NCBI GenBank assembly: GCA_937136055.1 | Contig: CAKZOD010000105.1 | Location: 1 to 43,369 of the forward strand | Direction of reading: 5' to 3' | Length of the DNA stretch: 43,369 nt | From: an uncultured Oceanospirillaceae bacterium | Lineage (GTDB): Bacteria; Pseudomonadota; Gammaproteobacteria; Pseudomonadales; Balneatricaceae | Part shown: one piece after another, positions 8,318 to 16,862 of the stretch | Layout: each line of letters starts with the position of its first letter | Numbering within the stretch: the stretch's first letter is position 1 | Made by a program: the position numbers and the translations under genes | Notes under the pieces: generated by a model | The model's input: only the letters and a program-made list of their open reading frames with translations | What the model was told of the DNA's origin: nothing | Databases searched by the model: none

Positions 8318-8332
8318 TGTAGTATTAATACA
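8318..8332. promoter_or_regulatory. Dyad 2 upstream of aceE
   Basis: TGTAGTATTAATACA matches dyad 1 in 6 of 7 arm pairs. The repeated motif in one intergenic region argues for a real binding site shared by aceEF and perhaps the divergent permease gene. Confidence 0.45.
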
Positions 8333-8766
8333 AGCATCCAATTCACCGATAAATTTAGTAAATTTTATGGTCTAAAGGGCTAAAATAACGCAAAAAAATG
8401 CATAAGCCTCAGCTAAAAAGTGTTTATTGCTTAATCGATTGTCTTAAAGCATAGCATTGTTTAGTGTTAAAAGGTGTTGAAAAAAGTTGATAATGCGCAC
8501 GAAAGTCGCTTTTATATGCCAAACATTGGCGGCTTAAGGATGCACTTAGCTGATTAAATGCACAGTCGCGAACTAAAGGTATCGTAAAGACTGCGAAAAA
8601 ATATAAAACAAGACAAGGCAGCCAAGTGAATCGCAGATAGAATCCCCTTTTTTTGTGGTTACATCTACCTTAGTCAGCCTGATGGTTATAATAAAAATTG
8701 ACGAAAAAGCGCGGCTGTTCATCAACACCCCATTTTTAACACAATCACTAAAAGCGAACAGGTATT

Positions 8767-9654
8767 ATGGATTTAATTGAAATTACTGAGCGTATTTTTG
8801 CAACGCTTTTTCCAATGCTCGTGATCGTGCTGGCAGGCTATCTTTATGCGCTAAAGAAACCAACAAGCATGGCAGTTGTTAACCATCTCAATATTGATGT
8901 GTTTATTCCCGCTCTTATTTTTTCTGTTTTAGCGTCAAAATCTTTTGAGCTCGGGGCTTTGAAAGATCTAGCACTCGCCAGTGCAATTGTGATTTTAGGC
9001 TCAGGGATTATCCTTCTCCCCTTTTGCCGCTTCTTGAAGGTCGAAGCCAAAACATTTATTCCACCGATGATGTTTAGCAACACTGGAAATCTAGGCTTAC
9101 CTCTATTAGTACTAGCCTTTGGCGAACAGGCTTTAAACGCAGCGGTCATTTTATTTATTGTAGAAATGTTCCTGCATTTCACTTTAGGCATATACATTCT
9201 CGACAGAAAAACAAATCCAATCAGCGTGCTAAAGCTACCGATGATTATTGCAACAGTTGCAGGGTTAAGCTTTTCAAGCCTATCGATAGAAATCCCCACT
9301 GTGGTTAAAATTCCTTTAGATATGATGGGCCAAGTGTGTATACCTTTAATGCTATTTGCATTAGGGGTTAGAATGATTGATATAAACTTTTCGACTTGGA
9401 AGGTAGGTGTATGGGGTGCCATTTTGGCACCATTAAGCGGCTTATTGATTGCGCTTCCTTTGCAAAATATCATCCAACTATCACAGCAACATTTTGCTTT
9501 TTTAGTTATCTTTGCAGCTCTTCCACCTGCGCTTTTAAACTACATGATTGCCGAAAAGTACCAACAGCAACCAGAACAAGTTGCCTCTATTGTATTAATT
9601 GGAAACATTGGTAGCTTAGTGATTATGCCGGTTGTATTGTATTTTGTAATTTAA
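8767..9654 (+). CDS. AEC-family (auxin efflux carrier-like) permease
   Basis: 295-residue inner-membrane protein with about ten hydrophobic segments arranged as two five-helix halves, the AEC family pattern. Telling features are an N-terminal MLVIVLAGYLYA helix, FIPALIFSVLAS, FSNTGNLGLPLLVLAFG in helix 4 (the crossover region with conserved Asn and Gly-Leu-Pro), and a matching MLFALGVRM in the second half. Bacterial members export or take up small organic anions such as malate or malonate (family knowledge). The substrate here is not evident. ACAGG lies 6 nt before the ATG. The 3' end overlaps the convergent GIY-YIG gene by 32 bp. Its position divergent from aceEF may hint at a carboxylate substrate, but that is weak. 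Confidence 0.87.
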   Translation: MDLIEITERIFATLFPMLVIVLAGYLYALKKPTSMAVVNHLNIDVFIPALIFSVLASKSFELGALKDLALASAIVILGSGIILLPFCRFLKVEAKTFIPPMMFSNTGNLGLPLLVLAFGEQALNAAVILFIVEMFLHFTLGIYILDRKTNPISVLKLPMIIATVAGLSFSSLSIEIPTVVKIPLDMMGQVCIPLMLFALGVRMIDINFSTWKVGVWGAILAPLSGLLIALPLQNIIQLSQQHFAFLVIFAALPPALLNYMIAEKYQQQPEQVASIVLIGNIGSLVIMPVVLYFVI

Positions 9655-9925
9655 TCAACGCGCTCTTTTGCGCACGTGTTAATTTTTTTAGCTGCGCTTC
9701 TCTTTTACAAGCACTAGATCTATCATCACAAGGCTCTTGCCAAACTATACGCACAGGACGTCTTGCTTGAGTATAACGAGCCCCACCTTTGATGAGACCA
9801 TTATGCTGGCGAACTCTGCGCTCACAATTTGTGGTTACACCCGCGTAATAAGTATTATCAGCACAACACAGCAAATAAACATACCACTGTGATTGTGCTG
9901 TGTTGGAACTTAACGAATCGCTCAT
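9623..9925 (-). CDS. GIY-YIG family protein, YhbQ-like
   Basis: 100-residue protein of the UPF0213/YhbQ group with one GIY-YIG nuclease domain. The motif is present as WYVYLLCC...TYYAGVT near residues 14-31, followed by the family's Arg in ERRVRQHN and the conserved K.EAQLKKLTRAQK helix near the C-terminus. These small proteins are thought to act on DNA, but their cellular role is not settled. The ATG lies only 3 bp after the cysG stop, so translation may be coupled to cysG even though no link to sulfur metabolism is known. Its end overlaps the tail of the convergent permease gene. Confidence 0.9.
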   Translation of the reverse strand: MSDSLSSNTAQSQWYVYLLCCADNTYYAGVTTNCERRVRQHNGLIKGGARYTQARRPVRIVWQEPCDDRSSACKREAQLKKLTRAQKSALIKLQNTIQPA

Positions 9926-9928
9926 CGA

Positions 9929-11341
9929 TTAAGCTTGATCAGCAATCTCAAGTAAGGCATTTTGAGCAAACCAGTTGAGCTGCTCTTGGAGTAACACAAC
10001 CTGACCCACAATGATTAACGCTGGCGCAGGCAGCTGAGCAGTTGCCTGCTGACCAACCAAGGTTTCTAAAGTACCAACCAATACAGATTGATCAACCGCA
10101 GTTCCTCGAGAGACAATCGCCGCTGGCGTCTGCGCGCTTTGCCCTGCCGCCACTAGTTTTGTGCAAATGTCCGCAAGGTTATGCAATCCCATATAGAACA
10201 CAACGGTTTGGTTACCACGTGCTAAAGGCGCGAAATCCAGCTCGCTGCTACGGTTTTTTTGCTGACCTGTGACAAAAGTTACGCTTTGCGCAAAATCTCT
10301 GTGCGTTAATGGAATTCCAGCATAAGTGGAACAAGCACTTGCCGCCGTAATACCCGGCACCACTTGGAAAGGAATGCCTTGTTCACGTAGCGTTTGTAAC
10401 TCTTCTCCACCGCGGCCAAAAATAAATGGATCGCCGCCTTTTAAGCGCACAACTCTTCTGCCTTTTCGAGCGTGATCCACCAGCATTTGGTTGATATTAC
10501 CTTGCTCAACAGCATGATTAGCTCTATTTTTACCGACAAAAACTAAGTCTGCATCACGACGACAAAGCTCCATTACTTCTTTTGATACCAGCGCGTCATA
10601 AAGCACCACATCAGCCTGTTGCATTAAGCGTAGCGCTTTAAAAGTTAACAGCTCTGGATCTCCAGGACCTGCTCCTACCAAGTAAACTTCGCCAGCAGGC
10701 ATTTTTGCATCCGCATCCGACAGCTTTTTTTCCATCAACTGATAAGCATCTTGCTCGCGCCCTGCCAACATTGTTTCAGCAACTTGACCTTGCAAAACGG
10801 TTTCCCAGAAGCTTCTACGCTGGTTTATCGTAGCAAACTTAGCTTTAACTCTGTCTCGAAAGCTACCGGCTAAAACAGCCAATTTACTATAGCCATTTGG
10901 AATTAACGTCTCTAACTTCGCCCTTAATACTCTGACTAAAACCGGTGCTTTACCACCGGATGAAATCGCAATAACGATAGGAGAGCGATCAACAATTGCA
11001 GGAAAAACAAAGGTACACAGCGCAGGGTTATCAACAACATTAACAGGAATATTGCGAGCGACAGCATCTTGGTAAACTTGTTTATTCAGCGCTTCGTCAT
11101 CTGTTGCTGCTGTCACTAGCAACTTATCATCTAGCAAGCTGTCATCATACTCACCAGCGATAGCAACGCCGTTATTATCCGCTAAAAGCTCAGCCAATTG
11201 CGGGTCAATTTCTCGGCTAATAACTGTCACTATTGCTTTAGTACGCACCAGCATACGTGCCTTGCGTAGCGCCACTTGACCACCGCCAACGAGCAGCGCA
11301 TTACGATTTTCTAGCTTAAAAAAGAGAGGTAAATAATCCAT
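9929..11341 (-). CDS. cysG: Sirohaem synthase (precorrin-2 dehydrogenase / ferrochelatase / SUMT)
   Basis: Trifunctional enzyme making sirohaem, the prosthetic group of the sulfite reductase encoded upstream. The N-terminal half is the dehydrogenase-ferrochelatase: MDYLPLFFKLENR, the NAD-binding LLVGGGQVALRKARML, then NVVD (catalytic Asp region) and AISSGGKAPVLVR. The C-terminal half is the uroporphyrinogen III methyltransferase: VGAGPGDPELLTFKAL, LKGGDPFIFGRGGEE, and YAGIPLTHR. About 470 aa against 457 in E. coli. I start at ATG 11341, where homology begins, not at the open codon 12 bp upstream. A 230-bp gap with a weak hairpin (near 11498-11521) separates it from cysH, so it may have its own promoter. 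Confidence 0.96.
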   Translation of the reverse strand: MDYLPLFFKLENRNALLVGGGQVALRKARMLVRTKAIVTVISREIDPQLAELLADNNGVAIAGEYDDSLLDDKLLVTAATDDEALNKQVYQDAVARNIPVNVVDNPALCTFVFPAIVDRSPIVIAISSGGKAPVLVRVLRAKLETLIPNGYSKLAVLAGSFRDRVKAKFATINQRRSFWETVLQGQVAETMLAGREQDAYQLMEKKLSDADAKMPAGEVYLVGAGPGDPELLTFKALRLMQQADVVLYDALVSKEVMELCRRDADLVFVGKNRANHAVEQGNINQMLVDHARKGRRVVRLKGGDPFIFGRGGEELQTLREQGIPFQVVPGITAASACSTYAGIPLTHRDFAQSVTFVTGQQKNRSSELDFAPLARGNQTVVFYMGLHNLADICTKLVAAGQSAQTPAAIVSRGTAVDQSVLVGTLETLVGQQATAQLPAPALIIVGQVVLLQEQLNWFAQNALLEIADQA

Positions 11342-11571
11342 AAGAAAACACACTTAAACAAGATTAATAGAGACACAAAAAGTGTATAAAAAAACTATTA
11401 TGTCAGCCGAAATATGAATTGACGACTTTTTTCAGTGCAAAGTCGCAGTTTGGGAAATAGAGGTCGCTTCAACAACCTTTGAGTGTAGATCAAATAACCA
11501 CTTATCTTACCGAGACAGTGGCTAACATATGAGCAGCCAGCTAAACACCCTACTCAATCACAAACACCTAG

Positions 11572-12195
11572 TTAGATTTTTGTATGCAAACCGCACTCAC
11601 GATTATCGAGTGCCTTGGTAGGATCAAAATAAGCAAATTCGTTATGTAGCCCATTTTGTGCCAAATACTCATCAAGAATCGCCTCAGAACTATGATACAA
11701 AGGTGCAACTTTGATAATACCATCCTGACTTGCTGAGACTATCTCTAAAGTGTTACGAAACTCTGTTTGCTCTTTGCGAATCGCATTTAGCCAATAATCA
11801 GGTTTTACTTCAGCGAATGCACGTCTAAAAGGCTCCAGTTTAACTTCTTCTGTAAACTGTGCATGAAGTGGGTCATCAACTTCAGGAACACCCTTCATTT
11901 GTGCATTGCGAAATGCTGTTGTTTGCTTTGGAATATAAGTCAGCATGTTTAATGATAACTGATCGATTAACTCCAACGCATAGCGATAAGTCGCTGATGT
12001 ATTGTAACCAGAGTCTACCCAAAGTATTTGCAAATCTGGTTTTATCTGCGTCGCCATATGCAAAATAGCAACTTCGTAAGGGCGAAAATTTGTTGTGAGC
12101 ACCGGGTTTTTAGCATTCCCTAACGCCCACTCAATAATCTCTTGAGAGGTTTTACCCGCTACTTGTGTATTTAACAAATCAGTATTAACTGTCAT
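11572..12195 (-). CDS. cysH: CysH-family (phospho)adenylylsulfate reductase, divergent clade
   Basis: Thioredoxin-dependent reductase giving sulfite. It aligns with E. coli PAPS reductase through LHMATQIKPDLQILWVDSGY, the AIRKEQTEFR region and the C-terminal catalytic ECGLH. It is shorter (207 aa), and the PP-loop segment usually written S-x-SFG-x-Q reads TTNFRPYE. The only cysteine is in ECGLH, so the CC...CC set that ligates [4Fe-4S] in APS reductases is absent, which by family rules favours PAPS as substrate. ATG 12195 has GGGA about 7 nt upstream; the longer frame to 12228 lacks a site. It lies 146 bp after the DUF934 gene, within the sulfur operon. Confidence 0.88.
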   Translation of the reverse strand: MTVNTDLLNTQVAGKTSQEIIEWALGNAKNPVLTTNFRPYEVAILHMATQIKPDLQILWVDSGYNTSATYRYALELIDQLSLNMLTYIPKQTTAFRNAQMKGVPEVDDPLHAQFTEEVKLEPFRRAFAEVKPDYWLNAIRKEQTEFRNTLEIVSASQDGIIKVAPLYHSSEAILDEYLAQNGLHNEFAYFDPTKALDNRECGLHTKI

Positions 12196-12341
12196 TTTAT
12201 TTCCCAAAAAGAGTATAACTAGTATCAAATACCAATTAAAAAGATGGACTAGAGATAAGTGTTAAAACAAGCCTTCTAGCGGCTTAAAGAAAGCGTCCAG
12301 CAGCTAACTGAACGCCTTTAATCACATATAATCAGCGATAA

Positions 12342-12830
12342 TCAACGATGATGAGTGGGTTGATAATTCACGCTAATCTCTTGAATTGCTTTGGCAAACA
12401 TTTGTGCACAATCTTCGCTTTCTACTTGGTAAGCATTAAAGCCTGAACGATGCATATTATCTAAGCGATCAAAGCCTACATCACCAATAGCGCGAACTTC
12501 GCCTTTAAAGCCTCTGCGCACGATGTTTCTTGCGATACTGAATCCACGACCATCACGTAGCACTGGGAACTCAATTGCAATTAAAGCAACTTCATCTAAC
12601 AGCTCAGTGAGCTCATTCAAGTTATCATCGCCTGTTACCTTCAATGCAACATTTTGTGAATGACCTTTAAGTGTTTCACGGCGCGCAAGATAGCTCGCAA
12701 GCGGATAAATTACCGCACTATTATTTGTAACCAAGCTTGCAATCAATCCATCTGGATCACTTGCAAAAGTCTCTTCATCAAGTGCTATCCATTTATCTTC
12801 TGCAACTTTTCCATTAATGAGAAGTGGCAT
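12342..12830 (-). CDS. DUF934 protein of sulfite reductase operons
   Basis: About 162 residues of the DUF934 family, which almost always follows a ferredoxin-type nitrite/sulfite reductase gene. The family core is visible as LIAIEFPVLRDGRGFSIARN followed by RRGFKGEVRAIGDVGFDRL and the end QISVNYQ-type tail after DCAQMFAKAIQEI. The biochemical role is unproven; it is often proposed to help sulfite reduction or electron delivery. Two ATGs are close together; I choose 12830 because AAGGAG stands 7 nt upstream, while for 12836 the spacing would be only 1 nt. It overlaps the cysI end by 17 bp, so the two are translationally coupled. Confidence 0.9.
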   Translation of the reverse strand: MPLLINGKVAEDKWIALDEETFASDPDGLIASLVTNNSAVIYPLASYLARRETLKGHSQNVALKVTGDDNLNELTELLDEVALIAIEFPVLRDGRGFSIARNIVRRGFKGEVRAIGDVGFDRLDNMHRSGFNAYQVESEDCAQMFAKAIQEISVNYQPTHHR

Positions 12831-14475
12831 ATACATACTCCTTAAATGGCTCTAAACCAATTCTTTTAATTACATCACGGAACAACTCTTCCTCGTGACG
12901 GTGCGAAATAAACACATCTAAAATTTTCTGTACCGTATCAGCTACTTCTGAAGCAGCAATGGCTTTACCAATTGTTTTACCTAGTGAAGCATCTGATTTA
13001 GAGCTGCCACCTAATGTAAACTGGTAGTAGTTTTCACCTTTACGGTCAACACCTAAAATGCCAATATCTGCAACGTGGTGATGACCACATGCATTGATAC
13101 AACCAGACATATTCAACTGAATTTCACCCAAGTCGTAAAGGTAGTCTAAATCGTCGAACTTACGGTTTATTTGATCCGCAATTGGCAGTGTTTCAGCATT
13201 AGCCAATGCACAGAACTCATAACCAGGGCAGCAAATCATATCAGTTAAAGTGCCGATATTTGCACGCGCTAAATTAGCCGCTTGAAGCTTATCAAACAGT
13301 GCTTTTAGCTCAGACATTTTAACGTCGCTAAGCACTAGGTTTTGATCATGTGTCGAGCGAATTTCACTGTGGCTAAATTGATCCGCTAAATCAGCGATCA
13401 AATCCATTTGTCCATCAGTAACATCACCCGGTGGCAATAAGTGTGGCTTCAATGAAATAACAACGATGCGATAGCCATCAACTTTATGCTCTACAGTATT
13501 GCGCTCATACCAAACTTTGAAGCTTTCATCCGCTGCAAACTGCGCAGTTAAATCAGCTTCTTTAGCTGCTTGTGGGTCATAGCTAATTGGTGAGAAATAA
13601 CCTTTAAAGGTTTCAATTTCTTCTTTACTAATGTGCAGGTCTGTCTCTTTACAAAACTCTAGCCACTCTTGCTCAACTAGCTCTGCCATTTTTTCAATGC
13701 CAAGCGCTTTCACTAAAATTTTGATACGTGCTTTGTATTTGTTATCTCGACGACCATTTAGGTTATATACGCGCAAGATAGCATCTAAATATGAACGCAA
13801 ATGTTCGACAGGTAAAAATGACTTAATTACCTGACCTATAATAGGAGTACGCCCTAAACCACCGCCTACAAGCACTTCAAAGCCCGTTTCACCCGCTTCA
13901 TTTTTGATTAAGTGCAAGCCGATATCATGCACTTGAGAAGCCGCTCTATCTTCAGAGCTTCCTGTCACAGCAATCTTAAATTTACGAGGCAGGTATGCAA
14001 ATTCAGGGTGTAACGTTGACCACTGGCGAATAATTTCACAAAACGGGCGCGGATCTTCAATCTCACCTTTATGCACACCGGCATAAGGATCTGTGGTGGT
14101 GTTACGAATACAGTTTCCTGATGTTTGAATCGCATGCATTTGAACAGTTGCAAGCTCTGCTAAAATATCAGGTACTTCTTCAAGCTTTGGCCAGTTGAAC
14201 TGAATATTGGTACGGGTTGTAAAATGCGCATAGTTGCGATCATATTTACGTGAAATATCAGAGAGCTTGCGCAATTGCGTTGACGACATCAACCCGTATG
14301 GAATAGCCACACGAAGCATAGGTGCTTGGCGCTGAACATACAAACCGTTCATCAAACGCAGTGCTAAAAACTCATCTTCAGGAAGTGTCCCTGCTAAGAA
14401 TCGCTGAGTTTGATCACGATATTGCTCAACACGTTGCTCGACCAGCTTTTGGTCATCGTTGTTATATACGTACAT
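12814..14475 (-). CDS. cysI: Sirohaem-dependent nitrite/sulfite reductase
   Basis: Reduces sulfite to sulfide by six electrons, using sirohaem bridged to a [4Fe-4S] cluster. 553 residues with the two ferredoxin-like halves of the family: SSTQLRKLSDISRKY and the HFTTRTNIQFNW region early, SGNCIRNTTTDP, then the cluster cysteines in ICCPGYEFCALAN and LNMSGCINACGHHHVADIG. There is no cysJ nearby, and the gene form with DUF934 is the one thought to take electrons from ferredoxin or another small carrier. It is probably the first gene of the minus-strand unit cysI-DUF934-cysH-(cysG). Upstream by 210 bp, on the same strand, is a TSUP permease. The symbol follows common usage; I cannot exclude nitrite as substrate. 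Confidence 0.93.
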   Translation of the reverse strand: MYVYNNDDQKLVEQRVEQYRDQTQRFLAGTLPEDEFLALRLMNGLYVQRQAPMLRVAIPYGLMSSTQLRKLSDISRKYDRNYAHFTTRTNIQFNWPKLEEVPDILAELATVQMHAIQTSGNCIRNTTTDPYAGVHKGEIEDPRPFCEIIRQWSTLHPEFAYLPRKFKIAVTGSSEDRAASQVHDIGLHLIKNEAGETGFEVLVGGGLGRTPIIGQVIKSFLPVEHLRSYLDAILRVYNLNGRRDNKYKARIKILVKALGIEKMAELVEQEWLEFCKETDLHISKEEIETFKGYFSPISYDPQAAKEADLTAQFAADESFKVWYERNTVEHKVDGYRIVVISLKPHLLPPGDVTDGQMDLIADLADQFSHSEIRSTHDQNLVLSDVKMSELKALFDKLQAANLARANIGTLTDMICCPGYEFCALANAETLPIADQINRKFDDLDYLYDLGEIQLNMSGCINACGHHHVADIGILGVDRKGENYYQFTLGGSSKSDASLGKTIGKAIAASEVADTVQKILDVFISHRHEEELFRDVIKRIGLEPFKEYVYATSH

Positions 14476-14609
14476 ATTTTTACCTACTTTACCCGCTTAA
14501 CTATCTAACTAACTAAATAGTTAACCACTCAGTTTTGTCAATAGAATGCTAGAACACCTTATGTGTTGTAGCAGTCAATCTATGTACTTGGCTCTTTAAA
14601 CCTTATAGT

Positions 14610-14661
14610 AGAAGCTAAACAGGCTTGTCTCAGCAGGGCTGAAAAAATCCAGGTAGCTTCT
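14610..14661. other. Inverted repeat between the TSUP permease and cysI
   Basis: AGAAGCTA (14610-14617) and TAGCTTCT (14654-14661) are perfect 8-bp arms 36 nt apart. They lie between the permease stop and the cysI start, where a cysI promoter is expected. Could be a looped leader or a spaced binding site. Confidence 0.25.
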
Positions 14662-14685
14662 CGGCCTTTTTAATCGGCTCAAGTA

Positions 14686-15468
14686 TCAAGAAGTTATAAA
14701 ATGCCCACCAATAACTAGTAACAAACTAGCGATAATGGGCTGCATTACAGTGGACGACAACTTCGCCCCAAAGTGACTGCCTATCAATACTCCAGGCAGA
14801 GACCCTAAAATCAAATAACCTAATAAGCTTAGATCAACACTACCTAATGTATAGTGTCCAGCGCCAGCTACCGCCGTTAAAATCACCGCATGCAGCAAGT
14901 CAGTTCCGACGATCTCACTCATGCGCATTTTGGGATAACAAATAATTAATATTGCAGTACCCAAAGCTCCTGCCCCCACCGACGATAACGTCACAAGCAC
15001 ACCTAAAAGTGCACCACAAACAACCGTTATCACAGGTCGAAACTTAACTAACTTTGCAGAGCCTGCACTATCGGCATGACGCTCGGCAAACGAACATATT
15101 CTCGATCGCATAAATACCGCGATCGACGTTAAAATCAGTGCACTACCTAATACCGTATTAACAACGGATTCCAACTGCTCAAGCCCTTGCAAGCTGGAAA
15201 GGTAATTAAGTGTAAACCAACTACCGGGCAAACTTCCTGCTAACAGCAAAGCGACAATCTTATAGCGCACTTGTTGCTGGCGACAATAATTGATCGCCCC
15301 TGCACTTTTTGTAATAGCGGCATAGAGTAAATCTGTACTCACTGCTGTTATTAAAGGCACTTTAAAAACAACGATCAAAATTGGCGTCATCAAAGCACCT
15401 CCTCCGATCCCCGTTAAGCCAACTAAAAGCCCAACAAAAAAACCTGCAAAGGTGTAATACAAATCCAT
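14686..15468 (-). CDS. TauE/SafE (TSUP) family permease
   Basis: 260-residue membrane protein with about eight hydrophobic helices in two repeats. Each half opens with the family's Gly-rich pattern: GFFVGLLVGLTGIGGGALMTP at the start and LLGVLVTLSSVGAGALGTAIL in the middle, each followed by a helix with T-D-L-L (VSTDLLYAAITK, VGTDLLHAV). TSUP proteins move sulfite, sulfate, sulfoacetate or other sulfur anions. Its place directly upstream of cysI and divergent from cysDN makes sulfate uptake or sulfite export the likely task, but direction and substrate cannot be read from the sequence. No other sulfate transporter is in the window. Confidence 0.88.
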   Translation of the reverse strand: MDLYYTFAGFFVGLLVGLTGIGGGALMTPILIVVFKVPLITAVSTDLLYAAITKSAGAINYCRQQQVRYKIVALLLAGSLPGSWFTLNYLSSLQGLEQLESVVNTVLGSALILTSIAVFMRSRICSFAERHADSAGSAKLVKFRPVITVVCGALLGVLVTLSSVGAGALGTAILIICYPKMRMSEIVGTDLLHAVILTAVAGAGHYTLGSVDLSLLGYLILGSLPGVLIGSHFGAKLSSTVMQPIIASLLLVIGGHFITS

Positions 15469-15855
15469 ATCAATAGTACGCCTATAAATAATTCATACAG
15501 CTTAATGCACTTCGCATATAACTCAAAATACCAAATAATGCTTTTGTTATTCTTTTTTGATATTAACGAACAAAAACAATTAAAACCTAGTTTTGATTAA
15601 ATAATGATTACTTTTGAGCGCTTGATACAAGGCATTAATACATTAAAACCCAATCATTATAACAAAAAGCAATAAGAAAATCTCTTTTTATTCTTTTTAT
15701 TAATTTAAATTCTCTGCAATACTTTTATTAATTCACACATACAACGCTTTTCTATCGCAAAAACACTACCAAGCGATTCACTAAAAAGCCGCAGTAAACA
15801 TCGATATATTGACAGGCAATCTTGCCTGATAAAATTTAAAAACAGGGTAATCAAC
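15469..15855. other. Divergent promoter region, TSUP permease / cysD
   Basis: 387 bp, strongly AT-rich, no gene. It contains the probable cysD promoter (15809-15835) and several ATAA/TTAT-type half-sites of the sort bound by CysB, but these are too loose in such AT-rich DNA to assign. Confidence 0.4.
15809..15835 (+). promoter_or_regulatory. cysD promoter with a dyad in its spacer
   Basis: -35 TTGACA (15809-15814), extended -10 TGA-TAAAAT (hexamer 15830-15835), spacer 15 bp. Between the two boxes lies the palindrome AGGCAA-tc-TTGCCT (15814-15827). The start codon is at 15856, which gives a short leader of roughly 14 nt. Confidence 0.45.
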
Positions 15856-16770
15856 ATGGCAGTATCTATTAAAAAACTCACCCATTTAAAACAGCTTGAA
15901 GCTGAGAGCATTCAAATTTTTCGCGAGGTTGCCGCCGAATTTAACAATCCTGTCATGCTCTATTCGGTGGGCAAGGATTCCGCTGTCATGTTGCATTTAG
16001 CGCGCAAAGCTTTCTATCCTGGAACACCACCCTTTCCACTTTTGCATGTAGACACCACGTGGAAATTCAAAGAAATGATTGAGTTTCGTGATGAAATGGC
16101 AAAGCAATCAGGCATGGACTTACTCGTACACGTTAACCAAGACGGCGTTGACATGGATATCAACCCTTTCGTACACGGCTCAAGTAAACACACAGATATC
16201 ATGAAGACCCAAGGCCTTAAACAAGCGTTGAACAAGTACAAGTTTGATGCCGCTTTTGGCGGCGCTCGCCGTGATGAGGAAAAGTCACGTGCTAAGGAGC
16301 GTGTGTTTTCATTCAGAGACCCCAATCACCGTTGGGACCCTAAAAATCAGCGCCCAGAGCTATGGAACATATTCAACACTAAGGTAGAAAAGGATGAGAG
16401 CATCCGTGTTTTTCCATTGTCTAACTGGACGGAATTGGATATCTGGCAATACATCTACTTAGAGAGCATTCCAATTGTACCGCTATATTTCTCAGCGCCA
16501 CGCCCTGTTGTTGAGCGCGATGGTATGTCGATAATGGTGGATGATGATCGACTGCCGCTAAAACCGAACGAGACGCCGGAGATTAAAAACATCCGTTTTC
16601 GCACCTTAGGCTGCTACCCACTTACTGGCGCCGTCGAATCTGAAGCAACGTCATTAGTGCAAATTATTCAAGAAATGCTGCTAACCAAAACATCAGAAAG
16701 ACAAGGGCGAGCAATTGATCATGACGATGCAGGCTCAATGGAGCTCAAGAAGATGGAAGGTTACTTCTAG
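15856..16770 (+). CDS. cysD: Sulfate adenylyltransferase subunit 2
   Basis: Catalytic subunit of ATP sulfurylase, joining sulfate and ATP to form APS. 304 residues, as in E. coli (302). Clear marks: LEAESIQIFREVAAEF near the N-terminus, the PP-loop YSVGKDSAVMLHLARKAF, HVDTTWKFKEMIEFRD, the GGARRDEEKSRAKER segment, and the C-terminal FRTLGCYPLTGAVES. The start ATG 15856 has a weak AGGG upstream. cysN follows after 92 bp, a gap that contains an 8-bp hairpin. Unlike many operons with cysC, no separate APS kinase gene is nearby. Confidence 0.97.
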   Translation: MAVSIKKLTHLKQLEAESIQIFREVAAEFNNPVMLYSVGKDSAVMLHLARKAFYPGTPPFPLLHVDTTWKFKEMIEFRDEMAKQSGMDLLVHVNQDGVDMDINPFVHGSSKHTDIMKTQGLKQALNKYKFDAAFGGARRDEEKSRAKERVFSFRDPNHRWDPKNQRPELWNIFNTKVEKDESIRVFPLSNWTELDIWQYIYLESIPIVPLYFSAPRPVVERDGMSIMVDDDRLPLKPNETPEIKNIRFRTLGCYPLTGAVESEATSLVQIIQEMLLTKTSERQGRAIDHDDAGSMELKKMEGYF

Positions 16771-16808
16771 AAGAAACCCTTAATCAACCACTTCTTATTA
16801 CTTAAGTC

Positions 16809-16830
16809 GCTAGCGCCAATAAGCGTTAGC
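16809..16830 (+). other. Hairpin between cysD and cysN
   Basis: GCTAGCGC (16809-16816), loop CAATAA, GCGTTAGC (16823-16830): eight pairs including one G-U. The downstream sequence is AT-rich but has no clean T-run, so it may be an RNA-stabilising or partial termination hairpin that lowers CysN relative to CysD. Confidence 0.4.
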
Positions 16831-16862
16831 GCTATAAATATTATTTTATTTTTGGAAAGACC

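Larger units (their letters stand above)
8057..8766. other. 710-bp region between aceE and the AEC permease
   Basis: No gene found. It carries the aceE leader hairpin (8082-8115) and two copies of a TGTAGTA-type dyad (8247-8261, 8318-8332), and must hold the divergent promoters of aceE and the permease. From about 8400 to 8760 I see nothing I can name. Confidence 0.5.

Noticed and set aside
8844..9473. 209-residue minus-strand frame opposite the AEC permease
   Set aside because: The plus-strand frame has a clear membrane-protein pattern; the antisense frame is Lys/Ile-rich without a domain or ribosome site.
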